A DNA stretch of 64,000 bases, taken from assembly GCF_019399895.1 (NCBI RefSeq), contig NC_091875.1:5270001-5334000 (forward strand). The letters are read 5' to 3'. This document shows, in pieces, positions 1 through 11,265 of the stretch; positions within the stretch are counted from its first letter, which is position 1, and each line of letters starts with the position of its first letter. The notes beneath the pieces are model-generated. The model was not told the origin of the DNA and made no database searches. It saw only the letters and a list, made by a program, of their open reading frames with translations. The position numbers and the translations under genes are program-made. The stretch is from Cardiocondyla obscurior. Its lineage: Eukaryota; Arthropoda; Insecta; Hymenoptera; Formicidae.

Positions 1-2341
1 TTGCCGGCAATCGCAAAGACGAAAAAGGCCGACCGGCCGACTCCTCGAGAAAGCCAGAAAGGTAAAGAAAGAGGGATGAGGCATACTGGAGACTTTTCAT
101 CGACTTTCCGTTGATCCGTTATATACCTACCTCCTGTTTCCGCCGATTAAGTGCCTACAAGCATCCTTTCCTAACTTCGATTTAAATTAAGAAGTAGAAT
201 GAGAAATTTCGCAGACTCGGCCCAGCATAGATATTCTTGTCGCTTTAACAGAGTCGTTTAAGTGAATTATTTAAACAAAATTTATTTCAAACAGTATATT
301 AATTTGCAAATTAATTGTGAATATTTTTTATGCAATGCGGTAATAATTAAAGCCATCGAATTTTATTAGATTCTTTTTTAAGCGTGCGTTGTATCAGGAT
401 TTAAATATATTTTTATTTATTAGACATAAAAATAATATTACGTTAATTATAATAAAACAATATGAAAAACTCGTAAAGAATCAAATAATGGAAAACCTGC
501 GGAGCAAAGTATTTTTATAACACATCGCTTACACAGACAATAACGTGATTAATGAATCCTTTATTTATTTGCTCATCGCAAATATAGTTTCTGGGGAATC
601 TTCGTAATAAATTTAGTTGCCGCAGAGCACTTAGCCGTCTTGATACGCTTTTGCTGCTTACAATTTACCTTCATGCAAATTCGCGCACATAATTCGGGTT
701 TCTCCCATTCTTGCCATCGCGCGGCACGACAAAATGCCACGATGCTCGGCATTCCGAAATTAATTAACGCATATTAGACTAATGGTATCGTGCGAGATGT
801 AAACGCAGACAAGGCTGGTGTGTCACACGTCGTGCCAAAAATTCAGAACAGCAATACATCCACCGAGGTAGAAGATATAAATGTCGTATTGCTTCCACGG
901 CCACTGTAAGTTAATCGCAAAGCACGTTTTGGCAGAAAGTACACATATGCTATATATTAAACAAAAAATTTATCTTGCCGTCGAATAAATTTATCGGGTG
1001 AGCTACGTAACTGGAAAGGCCAACAGACATTTCAGACTACGACTTTATTCGGCTCTTTCGGAATTCATTCGTGACTTTGTCCATAGGTACGACGTCTCCG
1101 CGGAGGTTGAGTCGATAAATCAGTCGACGACGGTCGTGGCGTACACCCGGTGCGCGCCACTTCCGTTCCGACGGCGTTTTTTGCCCGGCACCCCGGGGTT
1201 CCTTCTTTTCGCCCCGCGTATTTCTACCGTTAAGCTGCTGAAATTTGTCGCTACAAGGTTTACACGTGCGCCCCGGAAATCGCGACTGACAGCGGGATCC
1301 TTAAAACTATGCTTTCGCGTAGTGCATAAAAATGTTTCGCGGAACGGCGCTTTCTGGGATTTACCCCGTCGCGCCCCGGCTTATTCCTGGCGCTCGTGTG
1401 TTTAACGCGGAGGGAAATATTTTGCGCTGTGCTTCCTATACATCCCTCCCCCTCCCCCCTTTTTTCTTTTCACATTTAATTCGCGAAGATTTTTTTTTTT
1501 AAGCGACGTACAATTTGCACTATCCGACGCCGGTCCCTTCAGTTGGAGCGGCAATTTAAATACGTAACGAGAGTCATTTGATAACGGTCTACGATTTTAA
1601 TATTCATCGGTTAAACACTCCGATGGATTTGTCGCAATTATGACATCCGCGTTGAAAATCGATCGACCGAAGTGCGGCGTTCCGGAGATCGACGCTTCCG
1701 AATTGCCGCGGTTGTCGGCGTGCGACTCCGCGTTTCTGAATTTTCCGGACCAAGTTTTCTTGTGTCACGCAAAATCGTAAATCGTGCTTCTGCGGCAGAA
1801 GGTGAAGAAACGAAAGTATACGCGGGTACGTATTTTACGTTTATTCGATCGCGCGCCCGTTTGAATCATTCATGATCCCCCCCCCGCCGTCCGCGCTCGC
1901 CGACAGAAAACCCGGCTTTTTCTTATGTACGTTCCAATTTTCCAGAAAAGTTTCCGCGCGGTTTCCACCAACTTCTCCGCGAACTTCTCGTCAAGCGCTA
2001 TTCATCGGTCGTCGCTCCCTCCTTGATAATTGTTAATCCGGGATTTCTCCCGCAAGGGGAGAATATTCTTGAGCGTTATCTTTTTAGCACTGATAACGCT
2101 CTGAACAAGACGAATGGCTTAGACAATTATTAGCGAATTAACAGGCTCCCTAATGCGATCTAACAATTTCTCAGAGCTGGCAGAGTAACGCGGTAGAGAT
2201 ATCTAAACTGGGAATAACGAAAAAAACACGCTCGAGCGTCGAGCGCGACGATTTTTTGTTTTGAGGTAGTTCGACTCGAGCTCGGCGAGCACATAAAAAA
2301 GAAATATAAATAGACCAGCTGGACGTTTCTGAGAATTCCGT
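1..2341. other. Noncoding stretch, mixed AT-rich and GC-rich
   Basis: No exon could be supported here. The first kilobase is AT-rich. From about 1000 to 1430 and from 1650 to 2000 the sequence is GC- and CpG-rich, which opens random reading frames whose translations are arginine- and serine-rich and have no recognisable motif. T runs occur near 1490. A strong TATA-like string (TATAAATA) lies near 2307, just before the tandem duplication that starts at 2342. The stretch may be upstream flank of the possible promoter at 2.3-3.5 kb. Confidence 0.5.
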
Positions 2342-2624
2342 GCGAGAAGGACAATGGTCAGTTGACGATCGAACCTATCGGCCGTCTCACTTCCGTCATG
2401 CGGTTCTCTCTTTTCCTCTAAGGGCCGAGATCTTCGCTCCGCGTCTTACGCGTATTTTCGATCGCGGATAGGAAATCTCGCACGCGAATAAGTGTCGACG
2501 TCGATCGACTCGGGAACGGGCGATCATTTTCTGCACGCCTGAATCATCTCGCTTGTCGTTCCGTGCTTCTTTTCGTGCGTCGAAAAAGTGCTACGGAACG
2601 ACAAAATTACGTAGCAGGCGCAGC
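2342..2624. repeat. Tandem duplication, unit 1
   Basis: This unit of about 283 bases is followed directly by a diverged second copy. Shared landmarks, in the same order in both copies, are GCGAGAAGGACA at the start, GACGATCG, CGGTTCTCTCTTT, CGAGATCT, TTACGCGTATTTTCGA, CGCGGATAGGAA, TCTCGCACGCGAATAAGT, CGACGTCG, and CGAAAAAGTGCT followed by CGGAACG. The unit is very rich in CpG. Nothing in it resembles a coding exon. It could be a duplicated promoter-proximal segment or a local satellite; the sequence does not decide between them. Confidence 0.75.
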
Positions 2625-2955
2625 GCGAGAAGGACAGCGCGACGATCGGACATATTGCTGTCTCACTTTTTTTACGCGGTTCTCTCTTTCCCTCCAAGGG
2701 TCGAGATCTCTAACGGCCATCTTAGTCTAGTCGCGGAGGCTCGAGCGTGAGGACGCGTTAAAAAATCGCTCCGCGACTTACGCGTATTTTCGACCGCGGA
2801 TAGGAAGTCTCGCACGCGAATAAGTATCGACGTCGTTGACGCGAGGACGGACAATCATTTTTTGCATTCGTATGCTGTTCCACGCATCGTTTGTGCTCCG
2901 TTTCGTGCGCCGAAAAAGTGCTTCGGAACGGTAAGGTTACGTAGGCGGGTGGAGC
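2625..2955. repeat. Tandem duplication, unit 2
   Basis: This is the second copy of the unit at 2342-2624. It matches along its full length but carries about 55-60 extra bases near 2710-2765. That extra segment contains a GGCCATCTTAG string resembling a YY1/Pho site (core GCCAT). The extra bases are either an insertion here or a deletion in unit 1. Between copies the spacing of the shared blocks changes only at this point. Confidence 0.75.
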
Positions 2956-3190
2956 GCGCGAAGCGTCCGACGTGAATTGCGCCACGCGTCTGACGTCACC
3001 GACCTGCTTCACGCGCCATCTTCTTCAGCGACGTTCAGCGGATTCCGGCGACCGCCATATCAGAGCGTCAGATCTACACCTCGCCCATCTTCTTCGTCGC
3101 AAGCAGAGGTTCTCATCTAATTTCGAGCTGGTGGAAGGAGCTTGAGGAATATAAAGTACGCGGCGAACATTTCGTGTCGCGACTCGTCTT
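2700..3190 (+). promoter_or_regulatory. Possible CpG-rich promoter with YY1/Pho-like sites and a TATA-like box
   Basis: Three GCCAT-type strings resembling YY1/Pho binding sites are seen: GGCCATCTTAG near 2715, GCGCCATCTTC near 3013 and CCGCCATATC near 3052. The string CCATCTTCTTC near 3015 is echoed by CCCATCTTCTTC near 3085. A TATA-like AATATAAAG lies near 3149. Downstream, 3190-3492 looks like a 5' untranslated exon. Motif identities are by eye; promoter function is inferred. If it is a promoter, the gene would run on the + strand, like the Ig exon about 53 kb downstream, but no link can be shown from this window. Confidence 0.28.
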
Positions 3191-3492
3191 ACTTGCCGCT
3201 TAACGCAGATTCTCAACGTCGTTTCTTGTCAAGATCGAGGACTATTCGAAGGAAGACCCGACGGAATAAAGAACGCTACGAATATCGAGGTGGTAAATTT
3301 CTACAGTAAATAATCGCTCGTCGCGCTTCATAATTTTAATCGCAATAAATCGCCGCGATAATCTACCGTCGTTCGTCTTACGGTCGTTCGTCTCTCGAGT
3401 GATAGTGTTAATGAGAGTGATTGAGATTATAAAAAAAAACAAAAAGCAGAGCAGTGTAATATAGTGCCCAGCGATTTAAAGTGCTACAACAC
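3185..3492 (+). other. Possible noncoding first exon (5' UTR) ending at a GTAAGG donor
   Basis: The stretch starts about 35 bases after a TATA-like box and ends at CAACAC followed by GTAAGGATT, a good splice donor (GT at 3493-3494). It contains stop codons in all frames, so it would be untranslated. The part around 3445-3490 (repeated AGTG-type words, few ATGs) resembles insect 5' leaders. One short upstream frame, about 17 codons from the ATG near 3411, would be present. It could belong to the Ig-domain gene through a very long first intron, or to an unseen gene; this is a guess. The start position is approximate. Confidence 0.22.
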
Positions 3493-3522
3493 GTAAGGAT
3501 TAATCCATGCGGAATACTGCCC

Positions 3523-3545
3523 CGAAAGGAAGGAAGGAAGGAAGG
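3523..3545. repeat. (GGAA)n microsatellite
   Basis: Five to six uninterrupted GGAA repeats lie just downstream of the possible splice donor at 3493. Confidence 0.9.
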
Positions 3546-6500
3546 ATGTCGAACGCCATCGGCCATGGATCCCTCAATTATATGTAATTACCCTAAAGAA
3601 ATTAATATAATTAATTAATATCCAAATCTAATGATGTGCGCGCTCTGTATTCTCTAATATAATTATAAGTTCGTTGCTTTCTGAATTAAATTAATAATTT
3701 TAATTATAATCGTTCATAAATAATATAAAATTCTATAAAATAAAACATGACTAAAAGTAGTTTTACGACAGCGCGTAATAAGACGTTGGCCAATTAATTG
3801 CATTAAAAATTTAGGATTCTCCAAGAAAAGAAAAAAAAAAAAAAATTACGTTACACATATATTCCGGAATAACTGTGCACGAAATTGGTACTCGTTAAAA
3901 CTTTATTTTTGCCAATTCACGTTCGCTATTTTTACCGTACCACTTCTACATAAAACGACTGCCGTTCGTAATTATGATTAATTTCCGCGTTCGTACTCGC
4001 GATCCAAACCAGCCGCACGGGCAAAGATAGCGCGAATCAAAATTCACAGAGGCGAGTATTTCGCTCGAATTCTCGCTTTGTTATTTTTAGCTCGAACTGC
4101 TTATATTTGCTAATAATTATTATACGTATATACGTGGATGCGCATTTTCACCGAACAATGCGGACCGAATGTCGCGCGAAATCGGTCATTACGCGTCGCT
4201 GGCTCGCTTAAACGCGATTCGCCGTCGTCGTCGATTCCCCTTTCGGATAAACCCGGATTCGCTGGATTAATGGATGTTGCGTTCCTACGGTGCCAGCATT
4301 CTCGCGCTAGCTATTGAATACCTGACATCTCAATCAATGTATCAATCCTTTGCAACTTCCCGTTGTCTCGCGAGATAACAGTTTTTTTTTTTTTTTTTTA
4401 CCCCGAAAGGTATCAATCATCAGACCGCGTGTTTTATCGAAAACAATATAATAATATCGTGCTCTTGGAAGAATCTTGACGCAACTAAAAATAAATCAAT
4501 CTTAAATTTTTACGTTTATACACGGATTTTCTATTTCACTCGCGCGAATTCGGGAGAGACGTTACTGCATCACGATAGAAAGTCTTAATAGAAAGTCGCA
4601 TGAGACTTTTTATCGTATTCAATTTTAATAAGCGTATGATTAATTGTATCAACAAGCTGGAACAGTATCGTGCCACTTTTGTATCATCGATTTTACATGC
4701 TTTTATCGCTTAAGAGTTATATTTGTCGATTGCTTAATTTCGACGTCACTTGAAGCTAAAGGCAAATTGTATTATTGAGATCCATTGTGCATCTCACCGC
4801 GAAGAATTATTTAGAATTTAGTTCGAGGGCCCCATCAGCGTACAAATGTGGTCACTCGCCTATAGGATAAACCACCGACTATGCGACCGATAATCGGTGC
4901 ATTACATTCGGTACATTTCGATCTATTCTACATTGATCCGTATTTAAAAGCCATTATTGTACGGAGGGACATTGTCACGCTGCTACAGTTAACGTATTTA
5001 TTCACGCGGAATGCAAAGTCAATTCTCTGAGTTATGAAATTTTGCGTGAACTGCGAACGTAGGCAGCAAATATCGGAGACGTGTAAATCAAAATAATCCT
5101 TACAGATTATACAATTGGCATTATTCAATTTAACGTATTGACGAAACTGCGCTGACGACAGGCAACAAATAAGAAAAAAAAAAAAAAAACACACATATTT
5201 GCTTCTTTAATAATTATTTTTAAACGTCGTTGTAGTTAAAAGTATAGTTGATAAAAAAGTTTCTATCTTTTAATCACGATTTAAATACACCTTGTTCACC
5301 ATCTTGAATAGAAGGTACAATGTTAATTAATTTAATTACGTGAGTTAACATTTATTTCGCATACGGGTTATTGCGTCTTTTAATTCGTAAAATGATATTT
5401 GACGTGACACCATAATTGCGTTGAGTAATTTTTTTTCAATTGTAATTAATATAACGGAGTTAAAATTTGCGCGCCAAAAAAAGTGGTGAATAAAGAAAAT
5501 TTTAATTAAATTAAATTTGCATAAGGCGCATCTGCAGATACGGAGAACTGATTTATAATTCCCAAACGTGATTGCAAGTTGTCGGTAAACTCGATCTCGG
5601 TTGAGTCTTCTTGATGCGAAGTTGTTAAGTACAGTCTCCGCTGATGACGGAGCTTCCGGAAAAATATTCTGTATTCCGCGGAATCGACGTTGCGGCGAGT
5701 AATTCCCTTCGTACTGTGCACGCGCGCTTCGGCGCGCTAACTCGGGCCTGGTTTCTTCCGCGGGGCTCAAATCGACGAGAAATTCACCCGCCGCGGTACT
5801 TTCGCAGAAATCGCCGATAAAATGAGGCGAGTTTGAGCAACGGTAGCTCGTAGATCGGTTCTCGATAGGATCGATATGCCGGGAGATTACGGCTGCTTGC
5901 TTTCGGGAATATAAACTTGATTTACGCACTTGTAGAATCGGTTCACCGGGAACGTGGCAGTCATTTGTAAAGCCTCGAAACATCGAAACTGCTATCGAAA
6001 GCATCTTTACGGCCGTTGAGCTTTACGCGCTCGGCGAACGTCGCGGCAAATTATTTCGCCATCGGTCGTTTCCATCTCGCGTATGAAATCCGATCGCCCG
6101 GCCGAGAAGCGATTCACGGTGATATTTTACGCGCCCGCCCGTACGAACCCCTCGGCGATTTCACCGTTTGCCGTTTAGCGATCCCGATACGTTAATAACG
6201 CGACGATAACAACGATTTGGTGATCGAATTGCCGATTTCGTTGACGCGAGTCCCACGGCTCGCGACTCTCCCTGATGAGCATATTCACGAAATTGATTCC
6301 CGTGTTTGAAATACGCATTCGTAACATTCGCAAACTAATCGTAAGATAATTCAACATGCTCACTAGTAACCGCCGCGTGTAAACACCGCGGGATTGAGTT
6401 TAGCTCAGGCCGCGCATCTGGTATACGTCATCGGTTAACATCAATTCGCAGTAACGAAGCTGCCTCGATGTAACAGCAGATATTCGATGCTGCTCGAATT

Positions 6501-9500
6501 ATTGTGGGTAGCATGTCGCGCTTTGACGCGAGTGGCATCATTCGAAACGATGAATACCATTCGGAAACAAAAGATTATATTAGTTAATTAAAAAAAAAAA
6601 AAGAGAAAAAAAGAGAGAGGGTTTTTCTACATAAAATGTAATCTCTTAATCGTAGAAATATTTACCTAGGCCGCGAATTTCATAATTTCACATTTTACAT
6701 TTCTTAATTCAATACGAGAAATATGAAGCTTTGAACAACGGTGATGCACATCTTGGGAAATTTTACGCGAATTTCACATATTTGCACACGTTCGAGATAT
6801 TTAATTATATTAACGTAATAATATAATAGAGTAATAATTAACGATATCGCGTATCTGTGCATTTGCACATGAGAGAATTTGCAAAATTCTACATTATAGG
6901 AGTAGCGTTTGCAGTTGCGAAATCAAATATCGTCAATTAAATACGGCTCAATATTTAATTTTGTTACAAAAGCGATACGGCACAATAATGCATACTCTTT
7001 CGCTTTACATTTTTTATAACGCTCGTCATTAGTTGCAGTAGCCGCCCGCGCGCGGAATCTGTCGGCGCATTGTTCATTAGCGGGTAATCCCCGATTGTAA
7101 TCGATTTCGTTGTCACTTTTTATATGTTAATGGTTCGCCGCTTTCGGGGATGCTGAGATGAAATAATAACAGAGTAATACGTTGCCTGTACGCATTAATG
7201 GGGCTCGGAGCGCGTGTGCATTAATGATGAACTCGATTAACAGATACCGCTGGTCGCGAGGCACAAAACGGTGCTCCACGACTCGTCCCTAATTGCGAGC
7301 AAATATTGACGGTGTTAGTTGAAATAATAACCCGGGAAATCCTGTCGAATAACTCCGCCAGGAACGAAAAATTCTAATGTCACAGTTAACATATGAAAGC
7401 TCGTGTAATATGTACAGTTCGACGTGCTGGAAACATTCAATCGAGGGACGGACGTTTTGCCGTTTGATTCGCGAAACACGGGTAAACGATTGTTTTTAAA
7501 CTTTAATCGATTTAATTCGCAATGGAAGCACCATTTAACACATTTATTTGAATGACGTTATAATTAATATCTTTACTTTGAAAATAAATACCTTCGGCGG
7601 ACGAAGCGACGACTGCTTGAAAGCTAATTGACCTATAAAGTCACGAATGATACGCGACGATGATTAAAAGGGTGAAGATTAATTATTTTAATTATTAGAT
7701 TTTTATGTATTGCGATACCATTTGGGCGAACGATGCCATTGATCGTATATTTTTTAATACCGGTATTTGATGTAGGTGATAAAGTTATAGATGATATAAT
7801 ATAATAATTAATAATTCCATTAATTTTGTTTTTAAACCGAATTGCATATCGCGTGGCCGGTTACACGGAGATGCGTTTTATAATTTCCGGCCGTTATCTG
7901 CGGTGCGCGCGGATCGTATGCAATGTTAAAGGGAATCCGCAAAAATTCAGAATTTATTTGCGCAACGTGGCCGCAACGTTGTCGCAAAGTAGGTGACCAT
8001 AACGCGCGCAGTATCCCACGATTTGCCGATAGCTATGATCAGAGAGCGCCGCTTTGCCGTAATGACGGACAAATATTTAACGAGTCCCTGTTCGCCCTTA
8101 CTGAGACGTAAAACGCGGTTTTCTCCGTCTCTATGAGATTGCGGGAGTTCAAAGTACTGTCGACGCTGCGCACGTGCATGCCGGTTGCACTGATGCGATT
8201 TAACTTTCAAGTAGGATAGAATTTTTTATCACGCGCAGGGAAAAGAAGTTGACGGACTTTGTCACGTGGCGAGAAAAATCGTGAGGAGAAAATGATTGTC
8301 GATAGATTGCGCAAAATTGTGCGAAACTGTATAACAGAACAGAAGAAATTTAATTTAGATTAATTGTATTATTCGAGTATATTTTTTATGCAAAATAAAA
8401 TAGGGGGGTTTTTTTTTCTTTTTTAATATTTTTTTTATATTAATCTTTATACTCGTTAGACGATAAAGGCTATTGCTATCGACAACGCCGGCGATTGTAT
8501 GACTATCGTGAATCAGAACAACAGAACGGCAATGCAATTCTGCAATTTCGCGAGCGATTCCAAAACATTAAATTTCAGTGAGACCGCGATCGTAAGAAGC
8601 GCAGGCGGGAGCATTTCCCGATGAAATAACATGTTTGCCAAGAACATTGAAACAGAACGGCGCACGGTTTGCTACTTTTTCGTTTCTTATTTCGTTAACC
8701 GAGTCATAACGGAGCACCCTGCTGTCGGGACGAACGTTCTTTCCGAAGCGCGGTCGGAAGAAGGTAGGATGCGGCTGCAGCTGCGAGAAATGATCATATC
8801 GCTTGTTTCACGCGCGGAATTATATCGGTCACGACGATTTCTTATCCCGGCGGTGGTCGCGGAGTTGTAGCGCCCGTGCAAACAAAGTAATCGCCACGTT
8901 TCCGTGGACCGTACGTGAGCTCCATTAAATCGCGCCGACGTTTATGGTCAAGGGGCTAATACACGCCGCCGTTTAATTTCGAAGTCCTGTACCAACCTCG
9001 CGCGGCTGTATGATTCCATATCTCGTTCTCTTGCGCGGCCAGACAAATGCGGACTACGCGATATCCAGTCGCACGCAAACACATTTTTTGAAATGAAACA
9101 CAAAGAACATTGCAAGTTAAAAAAAAAAAAAAAATAGTAATAATCAGTATATGATTAAAAATATGGCGTAACAATTTTTTTATCACAGATAAAAAATACT
9201 ATATTATATACCTTTTAAATCCGTATATGCAAATTTGTTTAATGTTATTTTTGGTTATTTATTTAAGTCATTTTAAAAAAATTGGCGATTTTAGATGCTC
9301 GTAAATTTTAATCTTGAAGTAAAAATACCCTCTTTTTTTTTTTTTTCTAGATTTATATTTCTTGTGCACTTTAAACCAGAAAAGCTCGTACGGCGTGATA
9401 GCGGTAGTAAAATGTGTGTTAAGCGCGACGGCGATATTGTCGCAACTACGAGATCGCAGCGGCAGTGAATGGATTCGCGGATTTATGCTAATAAAAGTTT

Positions 9501-10150
9501 TCGAGTTGCGCTCGCATATTTATCGCGGGCGCACGGGATTTCAGTCGTTACTTTAAATCGCGTCGCAGGACTTTAAAGGGCGCGACTATTGTTTTCCGTA
9601 AAAAATACAGGGATCCGGACGTAGCCCGCGCAGTTCTTCACGGAAATAACATCGGCGCCGCGTCTTCGTCTCGCGGAATGTATGCATGAGAGTCTCAGGT
9701 GCATCTAAGACATTTTCCAGTCTGCTCGATACCGCCCGGGTAAATTTATAATCTAATTCCTTGCTCGCGTGCACTTCCTTTCCTAACATTAAATCCGTAA
9801 CAATTGCAGCCACGGTCGTCTATTCAGGAAATAATCTTGGACGTCACTTATTTTCGAGTTCTATTACGCCAAGAAATTGCGGGTGCCAAATTGTTTAAAT
9901 TTACTACCTTAGGCCGCGAAAATAATTAATTACCTCGCGGACTATAGGGCTAATAATTATAATAGATATATTATATGAACCTGCCTTTTTTAAAAATACA
10001 TATTGCGAACAGCTCTATCACACACAGAGATATGAAAAAGTAACTTGCATAAGATTTACATTTTTTATTTCACCAAGTACACATAAAGTGTATATTTCGC
10101 GTTTTTATTTAAATTCTCTGAAGAGAATTTATTCTCGTGAAACTGTACTC

Positions 10151-10189
<39 letters not shown>

Positions 10190-11231
10190 CTAACCTAGTG
10201 TGATTACAACAGATTCAACTTTCACGTGGATTCGGGAAATTGCGTTAACCCCTTTACGCCAATAGTAGTCTTTCCATTATGACGGATAGACACGGATATA
10301 TCGCTTTCACGTGATGTAAACCTGAACTCGTGGAAATTACACCGGTATCAATCCCTTTTCTGCAATAATACAGCAACAAGATATCCCTTCCGGTGAAGGT
10401 AGGGCCTTGGCGATTCGTAGGTCCCTTAATCGAGGCGCGATCGCGCCGCGGGTCATAGCGGGGCTTACGTACGCGTCCCATTGTTTGATCGATGAACGTC
10501 GATCATCGAGATTATGCTGGTTAGCTAATAATCGCTATTGGGCTAACCTACCGGCGTTACCTTCCATCGCGCAGAGCGGCGTATTTTCGGCTTCTCTCCC
10601 TCGCAATGACAGCGCTGGGCTGGGAATAAACCGCGTTACAATGCGCGCGCGATACCATTATTGACAGAGACATCCCGAATATTACTCCCGCGCTGCCTGT
10701 GCACACGCCATTCCCTCCGTTCGATCATATTCTTGGCGGGCGCGGGGCAATGCGGATCGTTGTGAAATTCGCGCTCGTACCCTGCGGCGAGAGAGCCTCG
10801 TCATTGTTACTCGCTGCGTTTTGTCTGTCCCTCTCGCTGCACCCTTTCTCTCTCTTCTCCACCTGCCTCTTCGCCCGCGATGCCGTTATTAGCCGCGCAT
10901 TGCAAACTCGCCGGTTTCACCGCACGATTATCGCGACGCTAGCTCACTTTTGACCGGGCCCTGTTATCGTGCGTGCCACGCGTGTTGATTGATCGCCTGG
11001 CCTCGCTGATTAATCGGATGTCGCTTACTTGGAAAACTGTATAGCGTACGTTGAGTTACGAATCATTATGAGAATTGACAATGCGGCTAATGCATTTCAA
11101 TGAATTCGGGTAGATAACGATTTGTTGTATCTAGGGCGATGTACGTGTAACATATTTAAAATTGCGTTGAGGTTTCTTTCTCAACGAAGTAAAATATTGA
11201 TTTAAAGTATACTGTTAAAATATGAGCATGA
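3546..11231. other. Noncoding stretch, mostly AT-rich
   Basis: No exon, RNA gene or transposon could be supported. It contains T or A runs near 3832, 4382-4399, 5175, 6590, 8410, 9120, 9335 and 10154, and moderately GC-rich patches near 5640-6400 and 10400-10970. The open frame of 219 codons at 5345-6004 on the - strand has no recognisable domain and is taken as chance. The sequence is consistent with intron or intergenic DNA. Confidence 0.5.
10154..10186. repeat. Poly(T) tract of 33 bases
   Basis: This is the longest pure homopolymer in the window. It could be a microsatellite or the tail of a - strand retroposed copy, but no retroposon body is recognisable beside it. Confidence 0.9.
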
Positions 11232-11265
11232 ATCTCTCGCTCTCTCCCTCTCTTTCTCTCTTTCA
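11232..11265. repeat. Polypyrimidine (TC)n-rich tract
   Basis: An imperfect TCTC-type repeat with a few interruptions. Such tracts are common here on either strand. Confidence 0.8.

Noticed and set aside
798..911. Short protein-like frame ending next to GTAAGT near 906
   Set aside because: About 40 codons is within chance expectation; no acceptor or homology.
2263..2275. TGAGGTAGTT resembling let-7
   Set aside because: The match stops after the seed and no hairpin is present.
5345..6004. 219-codon - strand open frame
   Set aside because: No domain, passes from GC-rich to AT-rich DNA with a change in residue style, no splice context.
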